From positions 79,331 through 143,330 of the forward strand of contig NZ_JAGQDC010000014.1 in NCBI RefSeq assembly GCF_023282985.1: DNA of 64,000 nt. The letters run 5' to 3'. How positions within the stretch are numbered: position 1 is the first letter of the stretch; each line of letters opens with the position of its first letter. Below are positions 1 through 8,689 of the stretch, one piece after another. Both the position numbers and the translations under genes were made by a program. The notes under the pieces are model-generated. The model saw only the letters and a program-made list of their open reading frames with translations. It had not been told where the DNA came from and searched no databases. This DNA comes from Serratia silvae. GTDB lineage: Bacteria; Pseudomonadota; Gammaproteobacteria; Enterobacterales; Enterobacteriaceae.

Positions 1-138
1 TTTTTATCTGTAACCTCCGCTTTTTCTCAGAAAATTATCGGAAAATCAATCGCCGACCATCTACATAGCGGCGAAATCAGTCTATAGTTAGCATTCAGTG
101 TGTCTATGGATGATCCGAATTTGTCAGGCAAGAAACCT

Positions 139-960
139 ATGCGCATCTCTGTTTTACTGTTGTTGTGCTCATTTCCTTTGGCTTTATCCCATTCTGCGCA
201 TGCTGATAGCCCTTCCGAGGCGTCTGCGGCCGATCAAACCCGTCTGTTTTTTGGCAAAGATGACCGTATTAAAGTCACCGAAACCAGCGGTTGGCCGTGG
301 CAGGCCATTGGCCAGGTAGAAACCGCCAGTGGCAACCTGTGCACCGCGACGCTGATCTCCCCGCATCTGGCCCTCACCGCTGGCCACTGCGTACTGGCCC
401 CTCCCGGCAATCTTGATAAGGCCGTAGCGCTGCGCTTTATTTCCGGTAGCAAAGGCTGGCAATACCAGACGGAAAATATCGAAACGCTGGTCGATAAGTC
501 ATTAGGCAAGAAGCTGAAGGCGGATGGCGACGGCTGGATCGTGCCACCGGCAGCGGCGGCGTATGATTTTGCATTGATCGAGTTAAAAGATAAGGCGGCG
601 CTACCCATTAAGCCGTTGCCATTATGGCAAGGTGACGATAAAGCGTTAACACAAACCTTAAAGCGGGCGAAACGCCTGGTCACCCAGGCCGGTTATCCGG
701 AGGATCATCTGGACGACCTGTACAGCCATCAGAATTGTAAAGTCACCGGTTGGGCGCAACAGGGCGTTCTATCACACCAGTGCGATACCTTGCCGGGTGA
801 CAGCGGCTCCCCATTGATATTGAAGACCGACGACGGCTGGCGACTTATTGCTATCCAGAGTTCTGCACCCGCCGCGCAGGATCGCTATCGAGCCGATAAC
901 CGCGCGCTTTCTGTCACCGCGATTCGGGATGCGTTGGATCTCTTAGCCGCCGGTAAGTAA
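139..960 (+). CDS. ydgD: YdgD-like secreted trypsin-family serine protease
   Basis: A predicted exported serine endopeptidase of the chymotrypsin/trypsin fold (family S1), 273 residues. With the ATG at 139 the protein opens with a signal peptide ([22 protein letters not shown]), which is why I prefer it to the in-frame GTG at 100 or ATG at 106. The catalytic triad is visible: His83 in TAGHC, Asp143 in YDFALIEL and Ser222 in GDSGSP. The length matches E. coli YdgD. The substrate is unknown; the location should be periplasmic or secreted. Its 3' end overlaps the convergent araC-type gene by 18 bp. Confidence 0.85.
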   Translation: MRISVLLLLCSFPLALSHSAHADSPSEASAADQTRLFFGKDDRIKVTETSGWPWQAIGQVETASGNLCTATLISPHLALTAGHCVLAPPGNLDKAVALRFISGSKGWQYQTENIETLVDKSLGKKLKADGDGWIVPPAAAAYDFALIELKDKAALPIKPLPLWQGDDKALTQTLKRAKRLVTQAGYPEDHLDDLYSHQNCKVTGWAQQGVLSHQCDTLPGDSGSPLILKTDDGWRLIAIQSSAPAAQDRYRADNRALSVTAIRDALDLLAAGK

Positions 961-1845
961 CTCCTCCGAACAGCGCAGGCCACCGTTATCCCATTGAAGG
1001 GTAATGGTGGCAGGCAAACTGTGCTGCAATACCTTATCAACGCTTGGAGGGAGTAATCTATCAATCCCTCGTTCCCCACCCGCCATAAACCGCTTTGGCG
1101 TGGTACCGGTATACTGGCGGAAAAAGGCGATAAACGCGCTGTCGCTAGAGAAGGCCAGCCGCTGCGCAACCGCGCTTACGGAAGGCAACTGAGCCAATAG
1201 CTCAATCGCGTGCATCAAACGCCATTGCTGACACCACTGCTGATAGCTCAGCCCCGTTTCCCGCAGGAAAATTCTCGTTAACGTTTTAGGATGCAGATTG
1301 ATCGCCTTGGCCAATACCACCAGCCCGGGTAGCTGATCGACGCCGTTTAAGCTATCAATCCAGGCTGAGACCCGAGGATCGCTCGGCAGCGTCAAGCTGG
1401 TATTTTCCTGCTCCGCCACGCTCAGTTCATTGCGCAAGACTCGCAACAGATCTTCCGCCTGGGGATGCTGCTGCGCGTAGTCAAACGGCCAATGCGCGAT
1501 GCGTTCTATCACCGCTGCCAGCAAAGGATTGGCGGCCAACACGGCACAGTGCGGCATTGCCAGTATTGTGGCATCCGCAAAATAGAGCGAACGGTAAGCC
1601 ACCTGCCCGCGCAGTTGCACGCGGTGTCGTACGCCGCTCGGTATCCAGATAATGCGCGTTGGCGGCAGGATCAGCCAGCGTTCGGCTAACGTCACCGTCA
1701 TACAGCCACGTGGAGCATAGAGGATCTGGGCCCGTTGATGCTGATGTTCGCCAGAATCATGATCCGCCAGTTCGGCACTAATCCCCACCACTGGAGCAGT
1801 GAAACTATCCGGATCAAACACCTGATGTTGAGCAATCAACGCCAT
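943..1845 (-). CDS. AraC-family transcriptional regulator (NimR/YeaM-like)
   Basis: A 300-residue regulator with an N-terminal cupin-like sensing domain (about residues 15-130; [14 protein letters not shown]) and a C-terminal double helix-turn-helix (about 195-285; [18 protein letters not shown] then [21 protein letters not shown]). It resembles E. coli NimR, which controls a divergent MFS exporter. The same layout is seen here: an MFS gene starts 94 bp away on the other strand. I infer that it controls that pump and probably itself. An AGGAC ribosome-binding site precedes the ATG. The inducer is unknown. Confidence 0.85.
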   Translation of the reverse strand: MALIAQHQVFDPDSFTAPVVGISAELADHDSGEHQHQRAQILYAPRGCMTVTLAERWLILPPTRIIWIPSGVRHRVQLRGQVAYRSLYFADATILAMPHCAVLAANPLLAAVIERIAHWPFDYAQQHPQAEDLLRVLRNELSVAEQENTSLTLPSDPRVSAWIDSLNGVDQLPGLVVLAKAINLHPKTLTRIFLRETGLSYQQWCQQWRLMHAIELLAQLPSVSAVAQRLAFSSDSAFIAFFRQYTGTTPKRFMAGGERGIDRLLPPSVDKVLQHSLPATITLQWDNGGLRCSEELLTGG

Positions 1846-1939
1846 GCCACAGTCCTATTTTCATTGTTTTTTGTCCTGATGATTGTAATCGAACAATCAC
1901 GATCTCCCTATACTGCCGTCACTTATTTGGGAGAATGTC

Positions 1940-3076
1940 ATGTCCGTCAAAAATCTACCTCTGCCACTGATCATCGTGATGATCATGGCACCACAAATCC
2001 TGGAAACGCTCTATAGCCCGGCGTTAACCGCTATCCGCTTTGATTACCAAATCGATGCCACGCAGGCCAGCCACACGCTATCGGTTTATTTTTTCGCCTT
2101 CGCTTTCGGCGTGGCATTTTGGGGAACAATCAGTGACAAATATGGCCGTAGAACCGCCATGCTGGCCGGTTTGGTGCTGTATACGGCCGGAGCCTTGCTG
2201 GCGTTGCTGAGCAGTTCTTTCACGTTGCTCATCGTCTCGCGTGCCGTTATCGCCTTTGGTGCCGCCGTTGGTTCTGTGGTGACACAGACCATGCTGCGCG
2301 ATGTCTATCAGGGGCAGGCGTTAGCAAAGATGTTTGCGATAATTGGCATGGCGTTGTCGATAAGCCCGGTGTTGGGCATGTTTAGCGGCGGTATGCTGGT
2401 GTTTTGGGGCGGTCGCATGGCCATTTTCTCCGCGCAGGCAGGATTGGCGCTGTTGCTGCTGATCTGGTGCTGGCGAGCGCTGCCAGAAACCCGCCAACAA
2501 ACCGCCGGTATCGCGTTACTCCCCTGTTTGCAGGAGATGTTGCGCGATAGGCAAATCTGGTGCTCGGCGTTGCTGGTTGCCAGTTTTAACATCATGGCGT
2601 TCAGCTACTTCAGTCTGGCCCCGTTTATTTTTGAGACCTTGGAGCTAACCAGCGAGCAGTTTGGTTATTCGGGGATTGTTTTGGCCTTTGGCAGCCTGTG
2701 CGGCGCAATGGCGAACCGCTACCTTCTGCAAAAAAGGTTATGCGTTTACCGGCAGATCCAAATGGCCAGCCTGTTAGCGCTGTTAGCCTCAGTTGGTGCG
2801 TGGTATTGGCAGGCAAGTCTGATGATCCTGCTGCCCTGCATGGCGGTGACCGTGGCATTTGGCTTAGCCATTCCCAATATTCTCAGCCAGGCGCTGAAGA
2901 GTTACCGCAACCGGCTGGGTGCTGCCAGCGCGGTATTGGGGTTACTCTATTATCTGTTGATCGCTGGCGGCCTGGCACTGGCCGCCATGGGCCAGCACCT
3001 GCCGTTAACGCTGCAGGGATGTAGCTTGTTAAGCCTTGCCGGTTCAGCAAGGCTTAAACGTTACGCCGAAAGCTGA
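1940..3076 (+). CDS. Bcr/CflA-type MFS drug efflux transporter
   Basis: An inner-membrane proton-coupled exporter of the 12-TM drug-resistance branch of the major facilitator superfamily, 378 residues, close to the usual 390-400. MFS motif A is seen after TM2 (GTISDKYGRRTAM, about residues 65-77) and a motif-C-like glycine-rich TM5 follows GMALSISPVLGMFSGG. The start is set by GGGAGA 5 bases upstream of the ATG. It is divergent from the AraC-type gene, which probably controls it. The substrate cannot be read from sequence. Its last 16 bp overlap the 3' end of hrpA on the other strand. Confidence 0.85.
   Translation: MSVKNLPLPLIIVMIMAPQILETLYSPALTAIRFDYQIDATQASHTLSVYFFAFAFGVAFWGTISDKYGRRTAMLAGLVLYTAGALLALLSSSFTLLIVSRAVIAFGAAVGSVVTQTMLRDVYQGQALAKMFAIIGMALSISPVLGMFSGGMLVFWGGRMAIFSAQAGLALLLLIWCWRALPETRQQTAGIALLPCLQEMLRDRQIWCSALLVASFNIMAFSYFSLAPFIFETLELTSEQFGYSGIVLAFGSLCGAMANRYLLQKRLCVYRQIQMASLLALLASVGAWYWQASLMILLPCMAVTVAFGLAIPNILSQALKSYRNRLGAASAVLGLLYYLLIAGGLALAAMGQHLPLTLQGCSLLSLAGSARLKRYAES
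3031..3055. terminator. Hairpin at convergent MFS/hrpA 3' ends
   Basis: A 9-bp perfect stem (AAGCCTTGC/GCAAGGCTT) with a 7-base loop lies inside the last codons of the MFS gene and just past the hrpA stop. U-runs are weak on both sides, so it may be a bidirectional terminator or a 3'-end stabiliser. Confidence 0.45.
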
Positions 3077-6000
3077 TCGATGGTCTGCAAGATACGCTTC
3101 TCAGAAATCGGGTAAGGCGTGCCCAACTGCTGCGCAAACAGGCTGACGCGCAGCTCCTCGATCATCCAGCGTACCGCCTTCACCTCTTCATCCTGCTGAC
3201 GTTTTGGCGGCAGCTTGTTCAACCACTGCTGCCAAGCCTGTTGAACCTGCTCCACACGGATCATCTGAGCGCGATCGCGGTGCGGATCGATCGCCAGCTT
3301 CTCCAGGCGGCGCTCAATCGCTTGCAGATAACGCAAGGTGTCCGGTAGGCGACTCCAGCCGTTATTGGTGACAAAGCCACGGTAAACCAGGCCGTTAAGC
3401 TGGGCCTTGATGTCGGACAGCGCCAACGCCAACGAGATATCAACGCGCCCTTTCAGGCGTTTGTTGATGTTGAAGACCGCCGTCAGGATCTGTTCCACCT
3501 GCTTAGCCACGCCCACCACGGTTTCGTTCAGCTCGGCCCGCACCAGCTCTTGCAGCCGGGCAAAGTTCTCTTCCGCCCACACCGGCCCGCCGTGTTCGGC
3601 AATCAGTTTGTCGATACCGCAGGAGATACAGTCGTCGATCAGATCCAGCACTTTGCCATACGGGTTGAAATACAGCCCAAGCTTGGCCTTGTTCGGCAAC
3701 TTCTCATGCAGATATTTGATCGGCGAAGGGATATTCAACAACAGTAAGCGGCGTGTACCTTGCCACATGGCTTGCTGCTGTTCCTGCTCGCTGTCAAACA
3801 GGCGGATGGCTACGCTGTCTTTTTCGTCCACCAGCGCCGGGTAAGCCTTAACCGAGTAACCACCACGCTTCTGCTCATAAAACTCAGGCAGTTTACCAAA
3901 GCTCCAGATATGCAGATTACTCTGCTCCAGGCCATCATCAGCCACTGCCGACAGTGTTTCTTGCACCTTGTCTTTGAGCTGGAGCCTCAACGCGGCCAAA
4001 TCTTTGCCTTCACGCAGGGTTTTGTGTTTCTCGCCCACCACGCGGAAAGTCATTTTCAGATGATCGGGCACCTGATCCCACTGCCAATCCTCACGTGACA
4101 CCGTCACGCCAGTCATGCGGCGTAACTCGCGTTCCAGCGAATCCAGCAGAGGCATTTCCAACGGCATTGCCCGGCCAAGGAAAGCTTCAGCGTAGTTCGG
4201 TGCTGGCACAAAATTGCGGCGCATCGGCTTAGGCAACGATTTGATCAGTGCGATCACCAGTTCACGGCGAATACCGGGGATTTGCCACTCAAAACCGGCC
4301 TCTTCCACCTGGTTGAGGATCGGCAAAGGAATGTGCACGGTCACGCCATCGGCATCTGTACCCGGTTCAAACTGGTAGGTCAGGCGCAGTTTAAGGTTGC
4401 CCTGATACCAGTAGTTCGGGTAATCCAGCGCACTGACCTTGTTGGCCCCGTCCTTGATCAACATCTCTTTTTCGAAGTTGAGCAGCTCAGGGTTCTGCTT
4501 ACCGGCGGTTTTCCACCACTGGTCAAAGTGACGCCCGGATACCACGTCGCTCGCAATTCGCTGATCGTAGAAACTGAATAGCGTTTCGTCATCCACCAGA
4601 ATGTCGCGGCGGCGCGATTTGTGCTCCAGCTCTTCCACTTCGGCCCGCAGCTTCAGGTTGGCGGCGAAGAATGGGTGCCGTGTCTGCCAATCACCTTCCA
4701 CCAACGCATGGCGGATAAACAGTTCACGGCACAGCAGTGGATCGATAGTGCTGTAGTTGACCGGACGAGCCGCGACGATTGGCAAACCAAACAGCGTAAC
4801 CTTTTCGCTGGCCATCACCGCGCCCTGAGATTTTGACCAGTGCGGTTCGCTGTAATGATGTTTGACCAGATGCTGAGCCATCGGCTCGATCCACTCTGGT
4901 TCGATACGCGCGGCGATACGTCCCCACAGGCGGCTGGTTTCCACCAGTTCTGCCACCATCGTCCATTTCGGCGGCTTCTTGAACAGCCCGGAGCCAGGGA
5001 AGATGGAGAAACGGGCGTTGCGCGCACCGGTAAACTCTTGCTTGTCCGCATCCTTCTGGCCAATGTGTGAAAGCAGGCCACTCAGCAGTGCGGTATGCAC
5101 GCTGCGATAATCCGAAGGCACGCTGTTGACCGGCAAGCCCAACTCTTTCACCACCTGGCGCAGCTGGGTGTAGATATCCTGCCATTCACGCACCCGCAGA
5201 TAGTTGAGGAAATCGTTGCGGCACAGGCGGCGGAACTGGCTGGAGGAGTTTTCCTTCTGCTGCTCTTTCAGGTAATCCCACAGGTTCACGAACGCCATAA
5301 AATCGGATTCTTTGTCGGCGAAACGGCGGTGTTTCTCATCCGAGGCCTGCTGCTTATCCATCGGCCGCTCACGCGGATCCTGGATCGACAACGCTGAGGT
5401 GATGATCATCATCTCACGCACACTGCCACTCTTCTGGGCTTCCAACACCATTCGAGCCAAACGTGGGTCAATCGGCAACTGCGCCAACTGGCGGCCCTGC
5501 GGGGTCAGCTGATAGTGGCCGTTTTCCGCAGTTTTGATCGCGCCCAACTCTTCCAGCAGGCGCACGCCGTCCTGAATATTGCGGTTATCCGGCGCTTCGA
5601 CAAACGGGAAGGCGGCAATATCGCCCAACCCCAGCGAGGTCATCTGCAAAATGACCGAGGCCAGGTTGGTACGCAGAATTTCCGGATCGGTAAACGCCGG
5701 GCGTGACAGGAAATCCTGCTCCGAGAACAGGCGAATACAGATACCGTCCGAGACACGCCCACAGCGGCCCTTACGCTGGTTAGCCGAAGCCTGTGAAACC
5801 GGTTCGATCGGCAAACGCTGCACTTTGGTACGGAAGCTGTAACGGCTGATACGCGCCGTGCCTGGATCGATAACGTATTTGATGCCCGGCACGGTCAACG
5901 AGGTTTCCGCCACGTTGGTCGCCAACACGATGCGGCGGCCGTGGTGCGACTGGAACACCCGATTCTGTTCACTGTTGGACAGGCGGGCATACAGCGGTAG

Positions 6001-6948
6001 CACCTCGGTATGCGGGAGGTTGAGCTTGGTCAGCGCATCGGCGGTGTCGCGGATTTCACGCTCGCCGCTCATAAAGATCAGGATATCGCCTGGCCCTTCG
6101 CGCCCCAATTCTTCCACTGCATCGAAAATGGCCTGAAGCTGATCGCGTTCAGTATCGTCGGCGTCGTCTACCACTGGGCGATAACGCACCTCCACGGGGT
6201 AAGTTCGACCAGAAACTTCAATGATCGGTGCATTGTTGAAGTGGCGAGAAAAGCGCTGCGGATCGATAGTGGCCGAGGTGATGATCACCTTTAGATCCGG
6301 GCGTTTTGGCAACAGCTCCCGCAGATATCCCAGGATGAAATCGATGTTCAGGCTGCGCTCATGCGCTTCATCGATGATCAGGGTGTCGTACTGCATTAGC
6401 AGGCGATCCTGCTGGATTTCGGCCAGCAAGATCCCATCGGTCATCAGTTTGACCAGGGTATTCTCACCCACCTGATCGTTAAAGCGCACCTTGTAGCCCA
6501 CGCTGCCACCCAGCGGGGTTTCCAACTCATCGGCAATGCGGTTGGCAACGGTGCGTGCAGCCAGGCGGCGCGGCTGCGTGTGGCCAATCAGGCCTTTGAC
6601 GCCGCGCCCTAACTCCAGGCAAATTTTCGGTAGCTGTGTGGTCTTCCCTGAGCCGGTTTCACCCGCCACGATCACCACCTGATGATCGCGAATGGCGGCG
6701 AAAATGTCCTGCTTCTTCTGGCTGACGGGCAAGCTTTCCGGGTAAGTGATTTTCGGGCACGAGGCAACGCGAGAGCGCACCTTCTGCAGGGCTTGCTCAA
6801 TATCACCCGCTATTTCTGCGGCAACCGCCTGTTGAGCTTCGGGACTTTTGACTTTGCGCGCACCTTGCAACCGGCGTTGCAGGCGCTGCTGATCACGGAG
6901 CATCAGGTCACCCAGTTGGGATGACAATGCCGCGAGCGTAGATTTCAC
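3061..6948 (-). CDS. hrpA: ATP-dependent RNA helicase HrpA
   Basis: A DEAH-box RNA helicase of 1295 residues (E. coli HrpA is 1300), linked in E. coli to mRNA processing and rescue of stalled or collided ribosomes. Domains in order: RecA-like domain with Walker A GETGSGKT (about 96-103) and DEAH (193-196) followed by the SAT motif; second RecA domain with QRKGRCGR; helicase-associated HA2; OB fold; and the long HrpA-specific DUF3418 C-terminal region. The start MKSTLAALSSQLGDLMLRDQ aligns with E. coli HrpA just after its first residues. It is a single gene, followed downstream by the convergent MFS gene. Confidence 0.97.
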   Translation of the reverse strand: MKSTLAALSSQLGDLMLRDQQRLQRRLQGARKVKSPEAQQAVAAEIAGDIEQALQKVRSRVASCPKITYPESLPVSQKKQDIFAAIRDHQVVIVAGETGSGKTTQLPKICLELGRGVKGLIGHTQPRRLAARTVANRIADELETPLGGSVGYKVRFNDQVGENTLVKLMTDGILLAEIQQDRLLMQYDTLIIDEAHERSLNIDFILGYLRELLPKRPDLKVIITSATIDPQRFSRHFNNAPIIEVSGRTYPVEVRYRPVVDDADDTERDQLQAIFDAVEELGREGPGDILIFMSGEREIRDTADALTKLNLPHTEVLPLYARLSNSEQNRVFQSHHGRRIVLATNVAETSLTVPGIKYVIDPGTARISRYSFRTKVQRLPIEPVSQASANQRKGRCGRVSDGICIRLFSEQDFLSRPAFTDPEILRTNLASVILQMTSLGLGDIAAFPFVEAPDNRNIQDGVRLLEELGAIKTAENGHYQLTPQGRQLAQLPIDPRLARMVLEAQKSGSVREMMIITSALSIQDPRERPMDKQQASDEKHRRFADKESDFMAFVNLWDYLKEQQKENSSSQFRRLCRNDFLNYLRVREWQDIYTQLRQVVKELGLPVNSVPSDYRSVHTALLSGLLSHIGQKDADKQEFTGARNARFSIFPGSGLFKKPPKWTMVAELVETSRLWGRIAARIEPEWIEPMAQHLVKHHYSEPHWSKSQGAVMASEKVTLFGLPIVAARPVNYSTIDPLLCRELFIRHALVEGDWQTRHPFFAANLKLRAEVEELEHKSRRRDILVDDETLFSFYDQRIASDVVSGRHFDQWWKTAGKQNPELLNFEKEMLIKDGANKVSALDYPNYWYQGNLKLRLTYQFEPGTDADGVTVHIPLPILNQVEEAGFEWQIPGIRRELVIALIKSLPKPMRRNFVPAPNYAEAFLGRAMPLEMPLLDSLERELRRMTGVTVSREDWQWDQVPDHLKMTFRVVGEKHKTLREGKDLAALRLQLKDKVQETLSAVADDGLEQSNLHIWSFGKLPEFYEQKRGGYSVKAYPALVDEKDSVAIRLFDSEQEQQQAMWQGTRRLLLLNIPSPIKYLHEKLPNKAKLGLYFNPYGKVLDLIDDCISCGIDKLIAEHGGPVWAEENFARLQELVRAELNETVVGVAKQVEQILTAVFNINKRLKGRVDISLALALSDIKAQLNGLVYRGFVTNNGWSRLPDTLRYLQAIERRLEKLAIDPHRDRAQMIRVEQVQQAWQQWLNKLPPKRQQDEEVKAVRWMIEELRVSLFAQQLGTPYPISEKRILQTIDQLSA

Positions 6949-7072
6949 GTTCGGTGTTCCTTGTTTCTTCGCTGCTTTAAAATGGTTGGCCCCTCTATCT
7001 ATAAAGATGGAACCGCTCCTATAGTCGGGTAAAGCAACGATTTTGAATTGGGTTGTCTGTTCTTGACTTGAC

Positions 7073-7241
7073 TATACCCTATGGATTTCGAGCTGGCCGC
7101 TCTTGCGCATCCATGCGCTCGCGGCATTCGTACATCCCTGTACAGCACAGCTAGGCGCCAAGCTAGCTCATCCCCAGGAGCTTACTTTTCTGGGGTGGGA
7201 TAGTGCAGGTAACAACGCTGCAGCTTGAAAGACGACGGGTA
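7073..7241. repeat. ERIC element (variant with insertion and deletion)
   Basis: The left end TATACCCTATGGATTTCGAG, the core ATCCCCAGGAGCTTAC and the right end CAGCTTGAAAGACGACGGGT match the enterobacterial repetitive intergenic consensus and the second copy at 56371-56498. Against that copy this one carries about 50 extra bases in the left half (GCGCATCCATGCGC region) and lacks about 10 bases after CTTACTTTT, which removes most of the central palindrome. It fills much of the 485-bp gap between hrpA and azoR. The rest of that gap (7242-7433) presumably holds the azoR promoter, which I cannot pinpoint. Confidence 0.85.
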
Positions 7242-7367
7242 GAAGCGGTACAGAATATCACAATGATATTTTTCCCCATAATCCATCCGCTTAGCCTGGA
7301 TTTTCTTGTTCAATAAAATCGAACGTAGATCTCGAAATATTCCGCTATCCCTGTTGGAACAATATGA

Positions 7368-8039
<672 letters not shown>

Positions 8040-8136
8040 ATCGCGATGCCAGGGCGCAGAGATTGCGCTCTGGGAAGTAAAACATACCTGCAAAATCCGT
8101 TTTACCCTCATAAAAATAAGTCGTTTAAATTCCGTT

Positions 8137-8160
8137 GCGCGCCCTAGGGCGCGCTTTTTT
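8137..8160 (+). terminator. azoR intrinsic terminator
   Basis: An 18-base GC palindrome (GCGCGCCCTAGGGCGCGC, 8137-8154) is followed by six T residues. It abuts the convergent ydbL stop codon. Confidence 0.85.
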
Positions 8161-8483
8161 TATTTCTGCAACCACTGGCCGTTAATGCCCCGGACATACT
8201 CCCCTGCAGCCGCTCGTGTCACCAGTTTCTGGCCCGCCATCCGCGCAACTTCATCGATGGCGATATGATTGCTGGCTGCCACCTGTTGGTACTTCTCGGC
8301 ACGCCCGGCATTGATTTTCTTCACCAACGCCTGAGTCTCCGCGTCCTGCTTCACCGGAGCGATATAGCCACTGAGCGTTTCGCCCACCCGCCCCTGCTGC
8401 TTGGCTTCATCCAGCGTCAACGCCTGAGCCATGCCGCTGAATAACCAACCGGCGGCAATCAACCACAGATAATGCTTTTTCAT
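8160..8483 (-). CDS. ydbL: YdbL, DUF1318 periplasmic partner of YdbH/YnbE
   Basis: A 107-residue exported protein with signal peptide (MKKHYLWLIAAGWLFSGMAQA) and a DUF1318 body (LTLDEAKQQGRVGETLSGYIAPV). In E. coli YdbL is reported to modulate the YdbH-YnbE intermembrane bridge that carries phospholipid toward the outer membrane. Here it is the last gene of ydbH-ynbE-ydbL, starting 8 bp after ynbE, which supports the same role. Confidence 0.92.
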   Translation of the reverse strand: MKKHYLWLIAAGWLFSGMAQALTLDEAKQQGRVGETLSGYIAPVKQDAETQALVKKINAGRAEKYQQVAASNHIAIDEVARMAGQKLVTRAAAGEYVRGINGQWLQK

Positions 8484-8491
8484 GCTGGCTC

Positions 8492-8689
8492 CTAGAACAG
8501 ACCGCTTTGGTCTTTCAGCAGGTTCTCAACGTCCTTATCCACTTTGATATGGATCTCATGCTCAATTTTGACGTTCATATTAATGGTGATGGGATCTTTA
8601 GGCGTCGCCACCTCAATGCGCGGTACGCAACCGCTCAGCAAGGATGCGCCCAACACGGCTACCAGCAATGGCATGGTCGCGTTCTTCAT
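8492..8689 (-). CDS. ynbE: YnbE outer-membrane lipoprotein
   Basis: A 65-residue lipoprotein. The signal peptide ends in lipobox LLSGC (Cys21) and is followed by the conserved PRIEVATPKDPITINMNVKIEHEI segment. In E. coli YnbE multimers contact the C-terminus of YdbH to complete a lipid-conducting bridge across the periplasm. Its ATG overlaps the ydbH stop (ATGA arrangement), so translation is probably coupled. Confidence 0.93.
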   Translation of the reverse strand: MKNATMPLLVAVLGASLLSGCVPRIEVATPKDPITINMNVKIEHEIHIKVDKDVENLLKDQSGLF

